Source: an uncultured Anaerolineae bacterium (lineage in GTDB: Bacteria; Chloroflexota; Anaerolineae; Aggregatilineales; Phototrophicaceae). From it: a stretch of DNA of 55,300 bases. Positions within the stretch are counted from its first letter, which is position 1. Each line of letters starts with the position of its first letter. Positions 49,836 through 55,300 of this stretch are shown piece after piece. The notes under the pieces are model-generated. The model did no database searches. It was not told where the DNA came from and saw nothing but the letters and a program-made list of their open reading frames with translations. The translations under genes and the position numbers were made by a program. The stretch lies in contig CALDYP010000015.1 in assembly GCA_937944445.1 (NCBI GenBank), forward strand, positions 1-55,300, in the 5' to 3' direction.

Positions 49836-50988
49836 CCCCATTGTGGCGGCGCATCGCCTCTAGCAGCACGGCGGCTACCTCTGGGCGGGTAACCTCGGGC
49901 GGGGGGGCTTCGCCGCGCGCCAGCATCGCCCGCACCTGTGTTCCGCTCAGCGCGACGTGACAGCTCGAATCGTGCGGGCACGTCTTGCGGCTCACTACCG
50001 AAGCGCAGGCGCGGCAGTAGAACGTGTGCTCGAAGAACAGCGGCGTGATGCCGATCTCGTCCGCGGTGAACTCGTCGAAGATGCGCTGTGCGTCGTAGCT
50101 GCCGTAGTAGCTGCCGAGGCCGGCGTGGTCGCGCCCGATGATGATGTGGGTGCAGCCGTAGTTCTTGCGGGCGATGGCGTGCCAGATCGCCTCACGCGGG
50201 CCAGCGTAGCGCATCGCCGCGGGGAAGGCCGCCAGCAGCACGCGGTCGGCTGGGTAGTAAGTCGCCAGCAGCGCGCGGTAGCTGGCGATGCGCACATCGG
50301 CTGGCACGTCGTCCGCTTTCGTCTCGCCCACCAGCGGGTGCAGCAGCAGCCCATCGACGATCTCCAGCGCGACCTTGTGCATGTATTCGTGGGCGCGGTG
50401 GATCGGGTTGCGCGTTTGAAAGGCGACGATCCGCCGCCAGCCGCGCGCAGCAAACTCGGCGCGCGTTTGGGCGGGGGTCAGGCGCAGCGCTGGGAACGGG
50501 CCGCGCGGCAGGTCGATCACGTGTACAGCGCCGCCGAGCGCCATCCGCCCCTGCTGGAACAGACGCGCCACGCCCGGATGGGCCGGGTCGGTCGTGCGGT
50601 AAACCTGCTGGGCCTCGCGCAGCGGGTCAAGCTCGTAGACCTCCTCAAGCTCAAGGATCGCCAGCGGTTGATCGCCCGCGGTGAGCGCCACCTCGCGCCC
50701 GGCGCGCAGCCTGTCCAGCGTGTGCACGGTCAGCGTGACGGGCAGCCCCCACGGCAGCCCGCTGGCGAGGCGCATCTGGTCGCGCACGCTCAGATAGTCC
50801 GCGCGGGTCATGAAGCCCATCAGCGGGCTGAGCGCCCCGACGGCGATCATCTCAAGGTCGGCCAGCGCCACCTCGTTGAGCGCGACTCGCGGCAAGCGTT
50901 GGGCGCGTTCCAGCGCCGCCTCGCGCGCTGCACCCGTCAGTCGCCGGTCGATCAATTGGCCGCCGTGTGGGGGGATGGGCGCACTCAT
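49831..50988 (-). CDS. sat: Sulfate adenylyltransferase, dissimilatory/assimilatory Sat type
   Basis: Sat forms adenosine 5'-phosphosulfate from ATP and sulfate. The 385-residue chain has QTRNPIHRAHEY (191-202), GRDHAG (about 288) and zinc-type residues FYCRACASVVSRKTCPHD with Cys/Cys/Cys/His, as in the homo-oligomeric Sat family. It is followed upstream by cysC with a 4-bp ATGA overlap, so APS is probably channelled to PAPS. No APS or PAPS reductase is in the window. Confidence 0.95.
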   Translation of the reverse strand: MSAPIPPHGGQLIDRRLTGAAREAALERAQRLPRVALNEVALADLEMIAVGALSPLMGFMTRADYLSVRDQMRLASGLPWGLPVTLTVHTLDRLRAGREVALTAGDQPLAILELEEVYELDPLREAQQVYRTTDPAHPGVARLFQQGRMALGGAVHVIDLPRGPFPALRLTPAQTRAEFAARGWRRIVAFQTRNPIHRAHEYMHKVALEIVDGLLLHPLVGETKADDVPADVRIASYRALLATYYPADRVLLAAFPAAMRYAGPREAIWHAIARKNYGCTHIIIGRDHAGLGSYYGSYDAQRIFDEFTADEIGITPLFFEHTFYCRACASVVSRKTCPHDSSCHVALSGTQVRAMLARGEAPPPEVTRPEVAAVLLEAMRRHNGV

Positions 50989-51551
50989 CCGCGCGCCTCG
51001 ACAGGGATGAGGCCGTGCTCGCTCAGCGCTGCAAGCAGGCGCTGCAAGCTCTCGTCGGGCGTTTCAACGGCGGTGCGCAGCGTCACCTCAGGGCAAAGCG
51101 GCGGCTCATACGGGTCGTTCACGCCAGTGAAGTCAGCTAGTTCGCCCGCGAAGGCGCGCGCGTAGAGACCTTTTGTGTCGCGCGCGGCGCAGGCTTCCAC
51201 GGGCGCATCACAGTAGACCTCAACGAAGTGTTCCACCTCCGCGCGGACTTGGTCACGGGCGGCGCGGTAAGGCGAGATGAAACAGCAGATGACCGCAACG
51301 CCGTTGCGCGCCAGCAGCTTAGCGACGAAGCCGACGCGCTCGATGTTGCGATCACGGTCGGCTTTGCTGAAGCCCAAGTCACGGCTGAGGCCCTGCCGCA
51401 CGGTGTCTCCGTCCAGCCGTTCCACGCGCAGCCCGCGCGCGCGCAGCGCTGCCTCCAGCATAATGCCGAGCGTCGTCTTGCCTGACCCGCTCAGGCCGGT
51501 CATCCACACAACAAAGCCTACCTGCTCGCTCACCTTGATACGCCTTTTCAA
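50985..51551 (-). CDS. cysC: Adenylylsulfate kinase
   Basis: CysC phosphorylates APS to PAPS. The P-loop is GLSGSGKTTL (19-28), followed by LDGDTVRQGLSRDLGFSKAD and RDRNIERVGFVAKLL, both diagnostic, then FISPYRAARDQVR and the GLYARA lid segment. The 188-residue length is usual. It overlaps sat by 4 bp. A degenerate copy of the palindromic repeat family lies just upstream of its start (51552-51585). Confidence 0.95.
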   Translation of the reverse strand: MKRRIKVSEQVGFVVWMTGLSGSGKTTLGIMLEAALRARGLRVERLDGDTVRQGLSRDLGFSKADRDRNIERVGFVAKLLARNGVAVICCFISPYRAARDQVRAEVEHFVEVYCDAPVEACAARDTKGLYARAFAGELADFTGVNDPYEPPLCPEVTLRTAVETPDESLQRLLAALSEHGLIPVEARG

Positions 51552-51585
51552 AAAGAAACAGACAGCGCAGGCGCTTGTTCCTACG
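51552..51585 (-). repeat. Degenerate copy of the palindromic repeat upstream of cysC
   Basis: Read on the minus strand, GTAGGAACAAGCGCCTGCGC followed by TGTCTGTTTC is a mutated version of the GTAGGGAC / CCTG / CTGTCC family with its CTGTTC tail. Confidence 0.55.
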
Positions 51586-51618
51586 CTGTCCAGTATATCG
51601 ATGTAGTCGCGTCTGTCG

Positions 51619-52755
51619 TTAGCGTGGGTCGATGCGATAGACCACGCCGCGATGATTGGCCACGTACAGCTCGCCGTTTTCGTCCTCGCCGAAGCTGGTC
51701 AGCGGGAAGGAACCGTTCAGCAGGCGCTCGCTCGTCCACGTGCCGTCAGCGCTGCGCGTGGCCGCCCAGATGTGCCCCGAGCAGAAATCCCCGTAGAGGT
51801 ACTTGCCGACCAGCGCCGGGATCGCCGTGCCGCGGTAGACATAGCCGCCAGTGATCGAGCAGCCGTTTTCGCCGTGTTCGTAGGTGATGATCGGCGCGAC
51901 GGGGTTGTTCACGCGGATGCGCTCGTTGAAGACGCGCGTGCCCTCGAAGGCAGCCCAGCCGTAGTTGGCCCCGCCGCGGAAGCCGGCTGGCTCGAAGTTG
52001 ACCTCTTCCATGCGCCCCTGCCCGACATCGGCCATGAAGAAATCGCCCGTTTCGCGGTCGAACGAGAAGCGCCACACGTTGCGCAGCCCATACGCCCAAA
52101 TTTCGGGCAGCACGCTGTCGATCCCGACGAAGGGGTTGCTGGGGGGGATATCATAGCCGGTGGGCGTGCTCACGTCGATCCGTAGGATCTTCCCAAGCAG
52201 CGTGTCGAGCCGCTGCCCGGCGTTGATCGGGTCGCCTGCGCTGCCGCCGTCGCCGAGGCTGATGTAGAGGAACCCATCCGGGCCGAAGGCCATATCCCCG
52301 CCGTTGTGGTTGGCGAAGGGCTGTTCCACCGCGAGGAGCTGTTCCTCGCTGGTCAGGTCGCCCTCGTTGGGGCTGTTCGGCAGCACGGTGAAGCGCGAGA
52401 TGATCGTCTCGCCGCGGCGGCCAGTGTAGTTGACGTAGAAGCGGCCATCCTCGGCGAAGGTCGGTGAGAAGGCCAGCCCCAGCACGCCGCGTTCCGTGTA
52501 ACCGCCCGCGTTGACATCACGCGAGAGCCGCCCCGTCAGGTCGAGAAAGACGCTGGCTTCGCCGTCCTGCACCACGAAGATCGGCCCGCCTTGCGAGATG
52601 ATGAAGAGCCGTCCGCTGCCGTCGCCGGCGTTGTAGATGCCGATGGGTCGGTTGACCCCTTCCAAGATCGGCGTCAGCGTGATCTGAGGCGTCTGTGCCA
52701 GCGCTGCGCTGGTCAGCATCCACACTGCGATCAACCAACTCAGTCGTTTGAACAT
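51619..52755 (-). CDS. Exported PQQ-type sugar dehydrogenase-like propeller protein
   Basis: A 378-residue protein with a signal peptide (1-20, ending ALAQ) and a six-bladed propeller of the glucose/sorbosone dehydrogenase family: GVNRPIGI, GERGVLGLAFSP-like (ERGVLGLAFSPTF), NHNGGDMAFGPDGFLYISLGDGG (about 153-175) and NYGWAAFEG (about 275) are characteristic. The His in the NHNGGDM stretch is the usual catalytic base. Many members oxidise sugars with PQQ; no PQQ synthesis genes are here. It diverges from the hydrolase gene. Confidence 0.88.
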   Translation of the reverse strand: MFKRLSWLIAVWMLTSAALAQTPQITLTPILEGVNRPIGIYNAGDGSGRLFIISQGGPIFVVQDGEASVFLDLTGRLSRDVNAGGYTERGVLGLAFSPTFAEDGRFYVNYTGRRGETIISRFTVLPNSPNEGDLTSEEQLLAVEQPFANHNGGDMAFGPDGFLYISLGDGGSAGDPINAGQRLDTLLGKILRIDVSTPTGYDIPPSNPFVGIDSVLPEIWAYGLRNVWRFSFDRETGDFFMADVGQGRMEEVNFEPAGFRGGANYGWAAFEGTRVFNERIRVNNPVAPIITYEHGENGCSITGGYVYRGTAIPALVGKYLYGDFCSGHIWAATRSADGTWTSERLLNGSFPLTSFGEDENGELYVANHRGVVYRIDPR

Positions 52756-52872
52756 TTCACTTGCTCCCAGTTAGCGTTCAACATGTTGCATCGTACACCT
52801 TAATCTTTAACGCCATCTAACAGCGCCAAAAATGGTTATACTGGAAAGTGAAGCTGTTGGAAAAGGTGCGCC

Positions 52873-53661
52873 ATGTTAGAGATCGTTGAACAGCAGCCCG
52901 CCGCGCCCAGCCAGCGCCCACCGCTGCTGTTCGTTCACGGCATCATGCATGGCGCGTGGTGCTGGGAGGAGCACTTCCTGCCGTACTTTGCCCAACAGGG
53001 GTATCCGTCTTACGCGGTCAGCTTGCGCGGGCACGGCAGCAGCCCACTGAGCGGGGCGCTGCGCTGGGTGCGCGTGGCCGATTACGTGGCCGACGCGCTG
53101 ACCGCCGCCGAGCAGGTCGCCCAAGCGAGCGGGCGGCTGCCAGTGCTGATCGGCCACAGCATGGGCGGCTTGATCGTGCAGAAGTGCTTGGAGCAGCGCC
53201 CGGCGGCGGGGGCGGTGTTGCTGGCCACTGTGCCGGTCGGCGGGGCGCTGCGGGCGCTGCTGAAAGTGACGCTGCGCCACCCGCGCGAGATGCTCGCTGC
53301 CCCGTTCAGCTTCCAGCCCGCGCTCAACAACGCTGAGGCCATCCGCTGGATGTTCTTCTCGTCGGACATGCCCACGGAGGCATTCGAACGCTACCGCCGC
53401 CGTCTCACGCCGGAGTCGTTCCGCGCGATCCTCGATCTAGCGCTGTTTGACATACCTCGCCCGTCGCGCGCGCAGCGTGTGCCGACGCTCGTCGTCCACG
53501 CCGGCGCAGACACCTTGTTCACTAAGGCTGACAGCCAGCGCACCGCTGCCGCCTATCGCGCTGCGTACCGCTGCGTGCCGGCTGCCCATGATGTAATGCT
53601 CGACCCTGCTTGGCAGCAAACTGCTGACATCGTTTACCAATGGTTGGAGGAAACCCTATGA
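52873..53661 (+). CDS. Alpha/beta hydrolase
   Basis: A 262-residue alpha/beta hydrolase with the full triad: Ser96 in GHSMGG, Asp213 (HAGADTLF) and His239 (AAHDVML). The oxyanion loop is [12 protein letters not shown] (about 20-31). Substrate unknown. Its stop overlaps the amine-oxidase start by 4 bp (ATGA), so the pair is translationally coupled. Confidence 0.9.
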   Translation: MLEIVEQQPAAPSQRPPLLFVHGIMHGAWCWEEHFLPYFAQQGYPSYAVSLRGHGSSPLSGALRWVRVADYVADALTAAEQVAQASGRLPVLIGHSMGGLIVQKCLEQRPAAGAVLLATVPVGGALRALLKVTLRHPREMLAAPFSFQPALNNAEAIRWMFFSSDMPTEAFERYRRRLTPESFRAILDLALFDIPRPSRAQRVPTLVVHAGADTLFTKADSQRTAAAYRAAYRCVPAAHDVMLDPAWQQTADIVYQWLEETL

Positions 53662-55220
53662 TGCACCGCATGGCCAAGACCCCGCCGCTGCGCCTGTCGC
53701 AGCAGGCCTTGTTCCGCACGTCGTTCGGCTTAACGCGCCGCCAGTTCCTCAAAGGCGTGGGCGCAGCCAGCGCAGGCCTAACGCTGGGCAAGCTGCCGCT
53801 GACGGCGCGCGCCGCGTCCGACGCTCCCCGCCCGCGCATCGTGATCGTCGGCGCGGGCTTCGCGGGCCTTGCCTGCGCCTACTACCTGACCCAAGCGGGC
53901 TACACCCCAACGGTCTACGAGGCGCGCGACCGCGTGGGCGGGCGCGTCTACAGCATCAGCGGCGTGTTCGACGACAACCTGACCACCGAGATGGGCGCGG
54001 AGTTCATCAACAGCGATCATGAGGACGTGCTGGCGCTGGTGGAGGCGTTCGGCCTTGAGCTGCTCGACCGCGAGGACAGCCCCTATCAGCGCACGGCGAT
54101 CGTCTTCGACGGGCGGCACATCAGCATTGAGGAACTGACCGCCCTGTTTGAGCCATACGCCGAGCAGATCGCTGCCGACGTGGAAGCGGTTTACGACGAG
54201 GATGAGGCGGCGCTCGCTCGCTTTGACCAGATGACGATCAGCGCCTACTTGCTCGAGCTGGGCATGACGCGCAGCGACTTGATCTACCGCTTCCTCGACG
54301 TGGCCTTCACGACTGAGAACGGCCTCAGCATCGACCAGCAGAACGCGCTCAACTTCCTCTACCTTGCGCCCGCGCTGGACGACGACGGGCAGCTCGACGC
54401 GGTTGGGCCGAGCGACGAGCGCTACAAGGTGCGCGGCGGCAACCAGCGCATCGCCGAGCGCATGGCCGAGGCGATCACCGCGGCAGGCGGTGAGATCAAG
54501 CTGCGCCACAGGTTCACCGTCCTGCGCGACCCAGATCCTGACCGCGACCGCCCCAACCCTGACTATCGCTACGTGCTGGGCTTTGAAGAGAACGAGGAAA
54601 ACGGCGAGTTCATGGGCGTGCACAGTGCCCGTGCCGATGTGGTCGTCTTGGCCATCCCGCTCAGCGTGCTGCGCTACACGCAGTTGGACATCGCCGAGCT
54701 GAGCGACGCCCACCACCGCGCGATTGCCACGCTGGGCTACGGCACGAACGGCAAGCTGGTGATCGGCGTCAACCGCCGCGTCTGGAACGAGCAGGGCTAC
54801 AGCGGCTACCTCTACACCGATGCGCCCTTCGGCAGCGGCTGGGACAGCAGCGAACTGCAAGGCTCCGGCGTGGGCAGCTACACCTTCTACAACGGGGGCA
54901 GCGAAGGGGTGAGGTTCGGGCGCGCCGTGGGCGGCGCAGCCAACCGCTACACTGAGGCGCTCGACGTGGCTTTCCCCGGCATTGATCGCGAGACCAACGA
55001 GGTCACGAAAGCGCAGGCGTGGGCAATCGACCCGCGCTCGCTCGGCTCGTACAGCTGCCCGCTGCCCGGCCAGTACGCGATCTTAGAGCTGCTGCAAGCG
55101 CCCGTGGGGGCGGTCTACTTCGCCGGCGAGCACACCAGCCTCGACTATTTCGGCTACATGAACGGGGCGGTTGAGAGTGGTCGCCGTGTGGCTGAGGCGA
55201 TCGCAGCAGCGCTGGGATAA
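53658..55220 (+). CDS. Tat-exported FAD-dependent amine oxidase
   Basis: A 520-residue flavoenzyme. A Tat signal ([16 protein letters not shown], about 25-40) is followed by the FAD dinucleotide fold [17 protein letters not shown] and RVGGRVYS (about 63-100), then the monoamine-oxidase domain and the final FAD contact [22 protein letters not shown]. These features place it in the flavin monoamine oxidase group, which oxidises amines to aldehydes, ammonia and peroxide. The ATG at 53658 is chosen because GGAGG precedes it; the frame opens 18 bases earlier. Window end is 80 bp beyond its stop. Confidence 0.92.
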   Translation: MMHRMAKTPPLRLSQQALFRTSFGLTRRQFLKGVGAASAGLTLGKLPLTARAASDAPRPRIVIVGAGFAGLACAYYLTQAGYTPTVYEARDRVGGRVYSISGVFDDNLTTEMGAEFINSDHEDVLALVEAFGLELLDREDSPYQRTAIVFDGRHISIEELTALFEPYAEQIAADVEAVYDEDEAALARFDQMTISAYLLELGMTRSDLIYRFLDVAFTTENGLSIDQQNALNFLYLAPALDDDGQLDAVGPSDERYKVRGGNQRIAERMAEAITAAGGEIKLRHRFTVLRDPDPDRDRPNPDYRYVLGFEENEENGEFMGVHSARADVVVLAIPLSVLRYTQLDIAELSDAHHRAIATLGYGTNGKLVIGVNRRVWNEQGYSGYLYTDAPFGSGWDSSELQGSGVGSYTFYNGGSEGVRFGRAVGGAANRYTEALDVAFPGIDRETNEVTKAQAWAIDPRSLGSYSCPLPGQYAILELLQAPVGAVYFAGEHTSLDYFGYMNGAVESGRRVAEAIAAALG

Positions 55221-55258
55221 CCGTCACGGCGGGCGGCACGTTTGGCCCGGTGATGTAG

Positions 55259-55278
55259 GGACGCGGCCTGCCGCGTCC
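55259..55278. repeat. Palindromic repeat copy at the right edge
   Basis: The hairpin GGACGCGGCCTGCCGCGTCC, preceded by GTA and followed by GCGTGTGGGAAAAAAGGACAGG-like sequence reaching the window edge, is a GC variant of the family seen at 1-160, 11.8, 25.8 and 39.7 kb. Confidence 0.85.
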
Positions 55279-55300
55279 GCGTGTGGGAAAAAAGGACAGG

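Noticed and set aside
1..55300. tRNA, rRNA or riboswitch genes
   Set aside because: Intergenic stretches were read and none showed a convincing cloverleaf or known riboswitch pattern; a covariance-model search was not possible.

Overview
This is a GC-rich window of about 55 kb from a bacterial chromosome. It is densely coded, with many 4-bp ATGA overlaps and GTG/TTG starts, and no tRNA or rRNA gene was seen. The mix points to a free-living Chloroflexota (Anaerolineae-like) bacterium: many TPR, propeller and GT-C membrane proteins, secreted-repeat lipoproteins, Tat-exported oxidoreductases, the PssA/Psd pair and RecA, sat-cysC and TsaC genes standing apart from their usual partners. This taxonomic reading is inference from gene content; no marker phylogeny was possible.

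Layout. 0-7 kb: tandem repeats, pdxT, an extremely acidic small protein, a membrane-anchored sulfite-oxidase-like protein, a TPR protein, and an M23 peptidase/glycosyltransferase pair. 7-14 kb: a DUF6159-like membrane protein, then a tightly overlapping leftward operon (small membrane protein, GT-C glycosyltransferase, GNAT, psd, pssA), a quinone oxidoreductase and a class V aminotransferase. 14-24 kb: a processive GT2, a pstSCAB operon whose PstS carries an N-terminal fasciclin domain, recA behind a candidate SOS box, and two TPR-like proteins. 24-31 kb: a leftward run (gatA, GT-C-like membrane protein, tmk, three small membrane proteins, two lipoproteins). 31-39.5 kb: trmD, then leftward recJ and a three-gene helicase/helicase/nuclease cluster that looks like a split AddAB/AdnAB-type end-processing machine. 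39.7-43.2 kb: MaoC hydratase, small membrane proteins, a secreted-repeat lipoprotein diverging from an ECF sigma/anti-sigma pair. 43.2-47 kb: a candidate defence locus with a TIR-DarT-like fusion, two TIR-like paralogues lacking the catalytic Glu, an AlkA glycosylase and a 114-bp MITE with perfect 8-bp target duplication. 47-55.3 kb: a propeller protein, a GHMP-kinase-like small protein, tsaC, sat-cysC, a sugar-dehydrogenase-like protein, and a hydrolase/amine-oxidase pair.

Three features stand out. First, the TIR-DarT fusion with its TIR-like neighbours, which could be an NAD-linked defence or toxin system not known to me in this form. Second, the helicase/nuclease trio followed by recJ, a plausible double-strand-break resection module. 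Third, a modular family of palindromic intergenic repeats (GGACAGGGCCTGCCCTGTCC and GGACGCGGC variants, plus a 71-bp unit found in two different phases), scattered at gene ends across the window.
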